Below are positions 57,009 to 64,000 of a stretch of 64,000 nt of DNA, in pieces. Under the pieces are notes generated by a model. It saw only the letters and a list, made by a program, of their open reading frames with translations. It was not told the origin of the DNA and did no database searches. Position 1 is the stretch's first letter, and every line of letters begins with the position of its first letter. The stretch covers positions 124,001-188,000 of the forward strand of contig NZ_AUGD01000003.1 in the NCBI RefSeq assembly GCF_000426845.1, read 5' to 3'. The stretch is from Bradyrhizobium sp. in8p8 (GTDB lineage Bacteria > Pseudomonadota > Alphaproteobacteria > Rhizobiales > Xanthobacteraceae). The translations under genes and the position numbers were made by a program.

Positions 57009-57524
57009 ATGTCGATGAGGATTGCGGTGGCGCTGGCCGCCACCATCGGGGTTGGAGTCATGATGTCGACGGCGGCCGAGGCGCGGCCGGAGCTGGTGGG
57101 TGCACACCTGCCCGACTATTCGCCCGGCACGATCGTGGTCAGGACCAGCGAGCGGCGGCTGTATCTCATCCTCGATAACGGCCACGCCGTCCGCTATCCG
57201 GTCGGCGTCGGCAAGGCCGGCAAGCAATGGGCCGGCACGACGAAGATCGACGGCAAGTATCGCAACCCCGCCTGGGCGCCACCCGCCGAGGTGAAGCGCG
57301 ACAAGCCGAACATCCCCGACGTCATTCCGGGCGGCTCGCCGCGCAACCCGATGGGCGTTGCGGCGATGACGCTCGCCGGCGGCGAATATGCGATCCACGG
57401 CACGAACGTGCCGGGCTCGATCGGCGGCTTCGTCTCTTATGGCTGCATCCGCATGCTCAACGACGACATCACGGATCTCTATGGTCGCGTTTCCGTCGGC
57501 ACGACGGTGGTCGTGACGCGCTGA
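57009..57524 (+). CDS. L,D-transpeptidase (YkuD domain), exported
   Basis: A 171-aa protein with a signal peptide (residues 1-24, STAAEARPEL). The YkuD domain starts SPGTIVVRTSERRLYLI. The active site is HGTNVPGSIGGFVSYGCIRM, with the catalytic His and Cys, followed by LNDDITDLY. It cross-links peptidoglycan (3-3 links) or attaches lipoproteins or outer-membrane proteins to it. ATG 57009 has GAGGGG about 8 bases upstream. A strong rho-independent terminator follows at 57550-57575. Confidence 0.93.
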   Translation: MSMRIAVALAATIGVGVMMSTAAEARPELVGAHLPDYSPGTIVVRTSERRLYLILDNGHAVRYPVGVGKAGKQWAGTTKIDGKYRNPAWAPPAEVKRDKPNIPDVIPGGSPRNPMGVAAMTLAGGEYAIHGTNVPGSIGGFVSYGCIRMLNDDITDLYGRVSVGTTVVVTR

Positions 57525-57549
57525 CCGCCCGCATCCGCCGAGACAAGCA

Positions 57550-57575
57550 GCCGCGTCTTGCGACGCGGCTTTTTT
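57550..57575 (+). terminator. Rho-independent terminator
   Basis: GCCGCGTC (57550-57557), loop TTGC, GACGCGGC (57562-57569), then TTTTTT (57570-57575). It lies 25 bases after the L,D-transpeptidase stop and touches the stop of the convergent nuclease gene. Confidence 0.92.
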
Positions 57576-58167
57576 ATTGCCAGAAGCGCCAGCCGCGAGC
57601 GCACCAGCCGTCGCGATGGCCTCCATTGTAGCTGCGCACAAAGCCGCCGGAGAGCAACGCCGCCGCAACACTCGCAGTCTGTCGGGTCGCCACGTCGGCC
57701 AGAACCCGGCCGTATTTGTCCGGGCCGAGATTGGCGATGGTCACGCCGCCCTGGCCGAGCAGATCGCGCAATGCGCGGGCCGCAGCTTCGGCCTTGTCCA
57801 GCTCCTGCTGGCAGGACGCCTTCAGCTCAGGTGCATCGATGCCCCGCAGCCGAATGCGAACGACGGGGTCGCGCCCCTCGCGCTGACGAATACGAGCTAG
57901 AAAGGTGTCGCCGTCAATGGTGCGGATGACGTCGACCGGGCGGAGGAGATCCGGATTGCCGATCTGCTGCAGGATGATCTCGGCGTCCTGGGCCCGGTCG
58001 TCTGCCGCATGCGGCAGGAGCCAGCCTGTTCCGTCACGAAAGGTGAGCACGATCGCCGCCACCACGCCGACCACGAACATCCACGGTATGAGGCCCGAGA
58101 AGCGGCGGCCGAACGGGGAGCCGCTGAACGACGATTGACGAGCATTGATCCGGGCGCGAGAACGCAT
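57574..58167 (-). CDS. Thermonuclease (SNase) family protein, membrane-anchored
   Basis: A 197-aa protein with a basic N-terminus, one TM helix (about 25-44, IPWMFVVGVVAAIVLTF) and a staphylococcal-nuclease-like domain: VIRTIDGDTFLARI, RIRLRGIDAPELKA and GPDKYGRVLADV. These supply the catalytic Asp, Arg, Glu and Arg of the family, so nuclease activity is plausible in the periplasm. The C-terminal segment ends GWCARGWRFWQ. It is convergent with the L,D-transpeptidase gene. Confidence 0.9.
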   Translation of the reverse strand: MRSRARINARQSSFSGSPFGRRFSGLIPWMFVVGVVAAIVLTFRDGTGWLLPHAADDRAQDAEIILQQIGNPDLLRPVDVIRTIDGDTFLARIRQREGRDPVVRIRLRGIDAPELKASCQQELDKAEAAARALRDLLGQGGVTIANLGPDKYGRVLADVATRQTASVAAALLSGGFVRSYNGGHRDGWCARGWRFWQ

Positions 58168-58417
58168 TGTTTCACGCTAGAGCTGAGTCGGCCAATCCCG
58201 CAAGCGTGTCTCATCCAAACTGCAACTCCGATTACGTCACTCAAGACGGCGTTCCAAGCGCTCTCCGGCAGATACTCCCTGTAGTTGTACGGGTCGATAT
58301 CGTCACGTGACATTCGTGATCCGGCCGTACTTCTACGGTCACCATTGAATGTTTTCCAAATCTCAATCTTTGGTTGCGAAGACCTTTGAGGTGCGGTCAC
58401 AGTCCAAGGAGGCGGCG

Positions 58418-60136
58418 GTGGGATCATTCAGGTTTCGCATTGGAACCAAGCTCGGCATCGTGACGGGTATAAGCGTCGTGCTCGTCGGCGGTATGCTGAC
58501 GAACCAGATGCTCGGCAACCGATCGATTGCCGAATCCAATCGTCTGGTCACGATCAACTATCTCAACAAGGGTAATGCCCAGGCGGCCCAGACGGCGATG
58601 GCGCGGGCACAGATCGCAGCTCTCGAAATCGGCGCGGCGCCCTCAGGCGGAGAGGTCGACAGGCTCCTCGAGATTCTCCGCGCCCGGGCCGGTGAAGCCG
58701 GCACGGAAATCGATGCCGCGACGGAGCGGGCAACGCGGAAAGTCACTCAAGACGCCTACCGTGAGACAAGGAAGTTCGTCGATGCATATCTGGCCAGCGG
58801 CATCGAACTGGCGGCAGCGCAAAAGGCCATCATCGGCGCCGCTGCCGGAGGCGCCAGGATTGCTGCGGAATCGGCCAAGGCCAGCATCCTTGCAGAGCGC
58901 ATGCGTCCAGCAGCCCTGGAGGTCAGCAAGCGCATCGACGACCTGGTCGGCGTTGCCAACGAATTCGCCGCGCGCCGCAAGGGCGAGATGCTGGCCGAAC
59001 TGGATCGCGTCGCCAATTTCGCATTGATCGTCGGCATGTTCGTCGTCCTGACGTTGATCGGCTCCGCGGTCTTTTCCGTGTTGAGCATCGCCCGGCCGAT
59101 CCGGCGCATCGGCGACGTGCTCCTGGATCTCGCCCGCGGCAACAAGGCGGTCGAGATTCCCTACACCGGCCGCGGCGACGAAGTCGGCGACAACGCCCGC
59201 GCAGCTCAGACCTTCAAGGAGAATCTGATCCGCATCGAGCAGATGGAAGCGGAGCAGAAGGAACAGCAAACCGCTGCGGCCGCTCAGCGCAAGGAAGAGA
59301 TGACCCGGCTCGCCGGCGCGTTCGAGGCTGCAGTCGGCGGCATCATCGCCTCTGTATCCGCAGCTTCGCAACAACTCGAGGCCGCGGCCGGCACATTGTC
59401 CGAGACGGCGGAACAGACCCAGCAGCTCTCGGGAATGGTCGCGGCTGCCTCGGAGGAAGCATCTACCAACGTCGGAGCCGTGGCGTCCGCCGCCGAGGAG
59501 ATGAGCACATCGGTCGTCGAGATCGGCCGCCAGGTGCATGATTCCAGCCGTATCGCCAGCGATGCAGTCAAGCAGGCCGAGCGAACCGACATGCGGATCA
59601 ACGAATTGCTCAAGGCGGCAGGCCGAATTGGCGACGTCGTCAAATTGATCACCGCGATAGCCGAGCAGACCAACCTCCTGGCGCTGAACGCAACGATCGA
59701 GGCGGCGCGCGCCGGCGAATCGGGCCGCGGCTTTGCCGTTGTTGCGAGCGAAGTCAAGGCGCTGGCCGCGCAGACCGCGCGAGCGACTGAGGAGATCAGC
59801 GCTCAGATCGCGGGGATGCAATCGGCGACGGAGGACTCCGTCGGCGCGATCAAGGAGATCGGCGCGACCATCGCCCGCATCTCGGACATCTCGACGACCA
59901 TCGCAGCCACCATCGAACAGCAGGGTGCCGCGACGGCCGAGATTGCGCGTAACGTCAGCGAAGCCGCCAAGGGTACCGTGGAAGTCGCGGACAAGATCTC
60001 GCATGTCAGTCAAGGTGCGAGCGCCACCGGCGCGGCGTCGGGACAAGTCCTCGCATCGGCGCGGTCGCTATCGAGCGAGAGCAGCCTCCTGAAGGTGGAG
60101 GTCGAGAAGTTCCTCAACACGGTGCGCGCGGCTTGA
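58418..60136 (+). CDS. Methyl-accepting chemotaxis protein
   Basis: A 572-aa chemoreceptor. TM1 is at about 11-31 ([16 protein letters not shown]), a helical sensing region runs to about 200, and TM2 ([20 protein letters not shown]) follows. Then come HAMP ([20 protein letters not shown]) and a signalling domain with the tip [20 protein letters not shown] and [15 protein letters not shown]. No CheR-docking pentapeptide is seen at the end. I prefer GTG 58418 because AAGGAGG is 5 bases upstream; the in-frame ATG 58349 is the alternative. No che genes are adjacent. The ligand is unknown; the small all-helical periplasmic domain may sense a redox or small-molecule signal. Confidence 0.92.
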   Translation: MGSFRFRIGTKLGIVTGISVVLVGGMLTNQMLGNRSIAESNRLVTINYLNKGNAQAAQTAMARAQIAALEIGAAPSGGEVDRLLEILRARAGEAGTEIDAATERATRKVTQDAYRETRKFVDAYLASGIELAAAQKAIIGAAAGGARIAAESAKASILAERMRPAALEVSKRIDDLVGVANEFAARRKGEMLAELDRVANFALIVGMFVVLTLIGSAVFSVLSIARPIRRIGDVLLDLARGNKAVEIPYTGRGDEVGDNARAAQTFKENLIRIEQMEAEQKEQQTAAAAQRKEEMTRLAGAFEAAVGGIIASVSAASQQLEAAAGTLSETAEQTQQLSGMVAAASEEASTNVGAVASAAEEMSTSVVEIGRQVHDSSRIASDAVKQAERTDMRINELLKAAGRIGDVVKLITAIAEQTNLLALNATIEAARAGESGRGFAVVASEVKALAAQTARATEEISAQIAGMQSATEDSVGAIKEIGATIARISDISTTIAATIEQQGAATAEIARNVSEAAKGTVEVADKISHVSQGASATGAASGQVLASARSLSSESSLLKVEVEKFLNTVRAA

Positions 60137-60245
60137 TCCCACGACCACGTCGGCGAGTGCTCGCAGCGCTCGCCGATGTGCACGGTACCCCGGAGTTTCC
60201 CGGGTTTGACCGCCCCGATTGACAACTCTAAGCTGCATATGATCG

Positions 60246-60265
60246 AGCAAGCAACTTTGCTTGCT
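60246..60265. promoter_or_regulatory. 20-bp inverted repeat upstream of the sulfation operon, candidate operator
   Basis: AGCAAGCAA (60246-60254) and TTGCTTGCT (60257-60265) are perfect inverted 9-mers with a two-base centre, 25 bases before the sulfotransferase-like start. It could be a dimer operator or a leader hairpin. Confidence 0.5.
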
Positions 60266-60290
60266 GAAGATGCTGCAGTGAGCTCCCCAC

Positions 60291-61310
60291 ATGAATATTG
60301 ACGGGACTTCCCCCGATTCGTGCGAACGAATCGCCGATCTGCTTCGACAACAGCCCAGCGCCCTCGACAGCTTGCCGCTTTCGCCCGTAGGCGAGTTCCA
60401 GACCAGGACCGTCACGCTCGAGACCTTGACGCGTGAGGTCACCGAATGCCTTGCGCAGAACTTCCGGGATCGCCCGGCGGAAGACTTTCCGATACTTTAC
60501 TTTGCATGCGGCAAGGCTCGGGTCGGCTCGACGGCTCTGAGCAATCTCTTCGGCATGACGGGGATGCCCTCATATTATCAACCGCTGAAGGCGATCTTGC
60601 GCGACGCGCTCGTCGACCGCCCGCTGACGCCCTGGATCGTGCCCTCGGCGAAGGACGAGCCGCACATCTTCAGCAAGGAAACGATCGGGCCCTACGTGCT
60701 TGCCGAGAGCCTGTTCAATCCACTGCAGCTCCTGGTCGAGGCCGGCTATCCGCGTCACCGGCTGCATCTCATCATGCTCGATCGCGAGCCGGCGAGCTCG
60801 CTGGCGTCGTGGCTCGACAAGCTGATCTCGCGCGCGCCTGCAGATACCTTGCTGCGGCACTATGTCGTCGCCGCTCTCAGCGCGTCCCGTGTCGCGATCT
60901 ACGCCCAGCGACAGGGCATTCCCGTCACTCATTATGTCTACGAGGTCAGCAAGGAAGCGCTGGCGTCGATCCGGGTCTTGTTCGACCGCCTCGGCCTTTC
61001 GAGCAGCTTCACGGAGAGTGCCGTGACGTCATGGCGGGAGCCGGGAGACGCGTCAGCAAGCAATGCACGCGTCATCTTCCCGAGCGAGGCGACCATCTAC
61101 AAGGTGCCCAATCTGCACACCTCCGATAGCGCCTATCGATACCAGCGCCGGACCACGGCCTCGCTGGGCGAAGCCCAGCTCGCGGTTCTGGAGCGTTGCG
61201 GGGTCAACGATGCCTACCGCGCCTCGGTTGCAGCCTGCGTTCGCGATCTCGGCCTGAGCGCCGCAACGTCGGCACGCCTGTTCGGCGACTGGTTTGCTGC
61301 GGCCGCGTGA
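60291..61310 (+). CDS. Putative sulfotransferase (P-loop, PAPS-dependent)
   Basis: A 339-aa protein. [18 protein letters not shown] at residues 71-88 matches the sulfotransferase 5'-phosphosulfate loop, with R/K, G, S and T conserved. [12 protein letters not shown] at about 163-174 matches the 3'-phosphate-binding Arg/Ser segment. These two motifs are the main evidence; the rest is not similar to any family I can name. The first 60 residues are variable. Its stop is followed after five bases by cysD, and the next gene makes PAPS, so PAPS use is very likely. The acceptor (lipid, saccharide, peptide) is unknown. Confidence 0.7.
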   Translation: MNIDGTSPDSCERIADLLRQQPSALDSLPLSPVGEFQTRTVTLETLTREVTECLAQNFRDRPAEDFPILYFACGKARVGSTALSNLFGMTGMPSYYQPLKAILRDALVDRPLTPWIVPSAKDEPHIFSKETIGPYVLAESLFNPLQLLVEAGYPRHRLHLIMLDREPASSLASWLDKLISRAPADTLLRHYVVAALSASRVAIYAQRQGIPVTHYVYEVSKEALASIRVLFDRLGLSSSFTESAVTSWREPGDASASNARVIFPSEATIYKVPNLHTSDSAYRYQRRTTASLGEAQLAVLERCGVNDAYRASVAACVRDLGLSAATSARLFGDWFAAAA

Positions 61311-61315
61311 TCAGC

Positions 61316-62278
61316 ATGCTGGACATTCCCAGGACCGCCGAATCCGCCCTCCCTGGACGCGCCGGCGGCAAACAGCTTCACGCCGCCAGCCATCTTCGAC
61401 GCCTGGAGGCTGAAAGCATCCACATCCTGCGGGAGACGGCAGCCGAGTTCCGCAAACCCGTCATGCTGTATTCCGTCGGGAAAGACTCTTCGGTGCTGCT
61501 GCATCTGGCGATGAAGGCGTTTCATCCTGGAAAGCCGCCGTTTCCGCTGCTGCACGTCGATACGACCTGGAAGTTTCGCGAGATGATCGCGTTTCGCGAC
61601 CGCCGCGCACGCGAACTCGGCCTCGACCTCATCATCCACACCAACAACGACGGATTGAGCCAGGGCATCGACCCCTTCACCCACGGCTCGGCCCGCTACA
61701 CCGACGTGATGAAGACGCAGGCTCTGCGACAGGCGCTGGACCTCCACGGCTTCGACGCGGCGATCGGAGGGGCGCGGCGCGACGAGGAGAAGTCGCGCGC
61801 CAAGGAGCGCGTGTTCTCGCACCGGAGCGCGGCACATCGCTGGGATCCGAAGAACCAGCGTCCAGAGCTCTGGGGCCTGTACAACACGGTGCTCGCGCCC
61901 GGCGAGAGCATGCGGGTGTTTCCGCTATCGAACTGGACCGAGCTCGACGTCTGGGACTACATCCTGCTCGAGGACATCCCGATCGTACCGCTCTATCTCG
62001 CCGCTTCGCGGCCCGTAGTCGAGCGCGACGGCGCGCTGATCATGGTGGACGATGCCCGGATGCCGATGCGGCCCGGCGAAGAACCGCAATGGCGATCCGT
62101 CAGGTTCCGCACCCTGGGTTGCTATCCTCTCACCGGCGCGACGAGTTCGACGGCGGCAACCCTGCCAGCGATCGTGCGGGAAATGATGGCGTCGCGCAGC
62201 TCCGAACGACAGGGGCGCGTGATCGACCGGGACAGTCCTGCATCGATGGAGCGCAAGAAGGCGGAAGGCTATTTCTGA
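61316..62278 (+). CDS. cysD: Sulfate adenylyltransferase subunit 2 (CysD/NodP-type)
   Basis: A 320-aa PAPS-reductase-family protein that, with CysN, makes adenylyl sulfate from sulfate and ATP. The PP-loop is [20 protein letters not shown]. Further blocks are [29 protein letters not shown] and [13 protein letters not shown] residue-level match to CysD and NodP is expected, since these are the same family; a symbiotic or housekeeping role cannot be told from the sequence. The GTG at 61307 could start it, overlapping the upstream stop, but ATG 61316 is more likely. Its stop overlaps the next start (TGATG). Confidence 0.95.
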   Translation: MLDIPRTAESALPGRAGGKQLHAASHLRRLEAESIHILRETAAEFRKPVMLYSVGKDSSVLLHLAMKAFHPGKPPFPLLHVDTTWKFREMIAFRDRRARELGLDLIIHTNNDGLSQGIDPFTHGSARYTDVMKTQALRQALDLHGFDAAIGGARRDEEKSRAKERVFSHRSAAHRWDPKNQRPELWGLYNTVLAPGESMRVFPLSNWTELDVWDYILLEDIPIVPLYLAASRPVVERDGALIMVDDARMPMRPGEEPQWRSVRFRTLGCYPLTGATSSTAATLPAIVREMMASRSSERQGRVIDRDSPASMERKKAEGYF

Positions 62279-64000
62279 TGTCCTATCACGAGGCACCGAC
62301 GATCGCTGTGACCGATGCGCCGCGGCTCGGGCAGGACGATCGGCCGACGCTGCGCTTCGTTACCTGCGGCAGTGTCGACGACGGCAAGAGCACGCTGGTC
62401 GGTCGCCTGCTCTACGATTCGAAGACGCTGCTCGACGACCAGCTCGACGCGCTCGCCTCCGAGAGCAAGACCGCCGGCACCACCGGGGGCGATCTCGATT
62501 TCGCGCTGCTGGTCGACGGATTGCAGGCCGAGCGCGAGCAGGGCATCACCATCGACGTCGCGTACCGGTTCTTCGCCACGCGGCTACGCCGCTTCATCGT
62601 CGCTGATACGCCGGGGCATGCGCAATACACGCGCAACATGGCGACCGGCGCCTCTAACGCCGATCTAGCCGTGGTGCTGGTCGACGCGCGCAGGGGCGTG
62701 ATCACGCAGACGCGGCGCCATAGCCACATCCTGTCGCTCCTGGGCATCCGTCGCGTCGTGCTCGCCGTGAACAAGATGGACCTGATCGGATTCGACGGCG
62801 ACCGCTTCTCGGCCATCGCCGCCGAATACCTGACGCTCGCCGGGCAGCTCGGGATCTCCGAGGTCCAGTGCATCCCCGTCGTGGCACCCGATGGCGACAA
62901 CATCGTTGCCGCGAGCGCGCGGATGCCCTGGTACACGGGGCCGACCGTTACCGCCTATCTGGAAGCCGTGGACGTGGCCGGCGACGTCTCGCAGCGGCCG
63001 TTCCGGTTGCCGGTGCAATGGGTCAACCGGCCGAACGCTGAGTTTCGCGGCTTCTGCGGACGCATCGCGAGCGGAACGATCGCAGTCGGAGACGCGGTAC
63101 GCGCGCAACCATCGGGACACCAGACCCACGTCGCACGCATTCTAACGCCCGCCGGCGAATGCAATTGCGCAGGGGCAGGCGAATCCATCACGCTTACGCT
63201 GGTCGACGAGATCGACGTCAGCCGCGGCGACGTGCTGACCGGCGGATCTGCCGCGCCGGTCTCGGATCAGCTCGCGGCGCATCTCGTCTGGTTCGACGAG
63301 GAACCCATGGTGGCGGGCCGGCGCTATTTGCTAAAATGCGGCACCGCCTCGACCGGCGCCGTGATCACGACGCTGAAGCACCGGATCGCCATCGACACCA
63401 TGGCGAAGGAAGGCGCCACCAGGCTCGATGTCAACGAGATAGGCTACGTTCATATCGATCTCGATCGTCCCCTGGTGTTCGAGTCCTATCGCGATGACCG
63501 TGACATCGGCAGCTTCATTCTGATCGATCCTATCAGCCATCGCACGGCCGCGGCAGGAATGATCGACGTTTCGCTTCGCCGCGCCACCAACATTCATTGG
63601 CAGCAGCGTGCCGTCGACAAATCGGTGAGGGCGCGGCTGAAGCAGCAACGGCCCTGCGTGCTGTGGTTCACGGGGCTGAGCGGTGCCGGCAAATCGACGA
63701 TCGCCGATCTCGTCGACCGACGGCTTGCCGAGCTCGGACGCCATGCAGCACTGCTCGACGGCGACAATCTCCGCCACGGCATCAACCGCGACCTCGGTTT
63801 TTCGAACGCAGAAAGGATTGAAAACGTCCGGCGCGTGGCCGAGATCGCGGCGCTGTTCGTCGATGCCGGCTTGATCGCGCTGGTCGCGCTGATCTCGCCG
63901 TTCCGCAGCGAGCGAGAGCTGGCACGCCAGCGGCTCGAGGCCGGGGAGTTCATCGAGATCCATGTCGCGACTCCGCTTGCCGAATGCGAGCGCCGCGATC
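62278..64000 (+). CDS. cysNC: Bifunctional sulfate adenylyltransferase subunit 1/adenylylsulfate kinase (CysN-CysC fusion; 3' end outside the window)
   Basis: The frame is open from ATG 62278 to the last base (574 complete codons). The N-terminal CysN GTPase has G1 GSVDDGKST (31-39), EREQGITIDVAYRFF, DTPGHAQYTRNMATGASNA and NKMD. The C-terminal APS kinase begins at about residue 440, with its P-loop GLSGAGKST at 466-474 and LLDGDNLRHGINRDLGFS. The product of the first half is APS and of the second PAPS. This fused layout is that of rhizobial NodQ and of CysNC. The sulfotransferase-like gene and cysD are directly upstream in the same operon. Confidence 0.94.
   Translation, partial: MSYHEAPTIAVTDAPRLGQDDRPTLRFVTCGSVDDGKSTLVGRLLYDSKTLLDDQLDALASESKTAGTTGGDLDFALLVDGLQAEREQGITIDVAYRFFATRLRRFIVADTPGHAQYTRNMATGASNADLAVVLVDARRGVITQTRRHSHILSLLGIRRVVLAVNKMDLIGFDGDRFSAIAAEYLTLAGQLGISEVQCIPVVAPDGDNIVAASARMPWYTGPTVTAYLEAVDVAGDVSQRPFRLPVQWVNRPNAEFRGFCGRIASGTIAVGDAVRAQPSGHQTHVARILTPAGECNCAGAGESITLTLVDEIDVSRGDVLTGGSAAPVSDQLAAHLVWFDEEPMVAGRRYLLKCGTASTGAVITTLKHRIAIDTMAKEGATRLDVNEIGYVHIDLDRPLVFESYRDDRDIGSFILIDPISHRTAAAGMIDVSLRRATNIHWQQRAVDKSVRARLKQQRPCVLWFTGLSGAGKSTIADLVDRRLAELGRHAALLDGDNLRHGINRDLGFSNAERIENVRRVAEIAALFVDAGLIALVALISPFRSERELARQRLEAGEFIEIHVATPLAECERRD

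Noticed and set aside
60291..64000. Interpretation of the sulfation operon as nodH-nodP-nodQ of a symbiosis island
   Set aside because: No nod box, no other nod, nif or fix gene and no drop in GC content or mobile element is visible; the first protein is not clearly NodH.

Overview
The window is GC-rich alphaproteobacterial chromosome, most likely Bradyrhizobium or a close relative in the Nitrobacteraceae. The reasons are the protein families (IalB-type invasion protein, membrane-anchored TAXI binding protein, a Mic60/mitofilin gene inside the heme operon, EVE and TsaD neighbours), the repeated short palindromes in intergenic DNA, and two promoters of the GGAAC-N16/17-CGTT type used by the alphaproteobacterial general stress sigma factor EcfG. 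This assignment is inferred from gene content, not from a database search. Coding density is high. I see no insertion sequence, phage, CRISPR array or rRNA, and no clear frameshifted gene. The first and last genes run off the window.

Layout. 0-5 kb: receiver-domain tail, FkbM methyltransferase, VOC protein, a stress-type PPOX protein behind an EcfG promoter, a small proline-rich protein and a very proline-rich OmpA-family protein. 5-15 kb: homocysteine S-methyltransferase divergent from a TetR regulator, then a long minus-strand run (DECR-like SDR, IalB protein, rlmN, membrane protein, PAP2 phosphatase, argG, alkaline phosphatase with a candidate Pho box). 15-20 kb: quinone oxidoreductase, DUF1232 protein, phhB, TAXI binding protein, Tat-exported PhoD-type phosphatase, single-domain response regulator. 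20-26 kb: Crp/Fnr regulator with an EcfG promoter and a palindromic operator, an Lgt-like membrane protein, a radical SAM protein resembling archaeal tetraether lipid synthase, a small membrane protein, and typA. 26-33.5 kb: amine oxidase; a four-gene operon (hydrolase, DUF2269, NmrA-DoxX fusion, DCC thioredoxin-like); GNAT; ppa; folD-DUF167-YggT. 33.7-43.5 kb: tRNA-Ala(CGC), enoyl-CoA hydratase, GATase, SDR, TerB, adenylate cyclase, P450, Tat-type hydrolase, MFS exporter. 43.6-46.4 kb: two small cysteine-rich secreted proteins, polysaccharide deacetylase, a small secreted protein, three CRP-like sites, tRNA-Thr(CGT). 46.5-54.3 kb: hemD-mic60-hemY, divergent from tsaD-gpsA-EVE, then topoisomerase IB. 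54.7-64 kb: acs, L,D-transpeptidase, SNase-like nuclease, chemoreceptor, and a sulfotransferase-like gene followed by cysD and a cysN-cysC fusion.

How the parts may work together. Two units look most worth attention. The first is the 20.4-23.8 kb block. A stress-promoter-driven Crp/Fnr gene precedes three overlapping genes: an Lgt-like protein lacking residues that are essential in E. coli Lgt, a Tes-like radical SAM enzyme and a small two-helix membrane protein. Together they suggest a stress-linked membrane-lipid modification system. The second is the 60.2-64 kb block, which joins PAPS synthesis (CysD, CysNC) to a candidate sulfotransferase in one operon, the same logic as rhizobial nodP-nodQ-nodH although nothing here shows a symbiotic role. 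The presence of an adenylate cyclase and of three CRP-like sites in front of genes for exported proteins hints at a local cAMP-responsive cell-envelope regulon.
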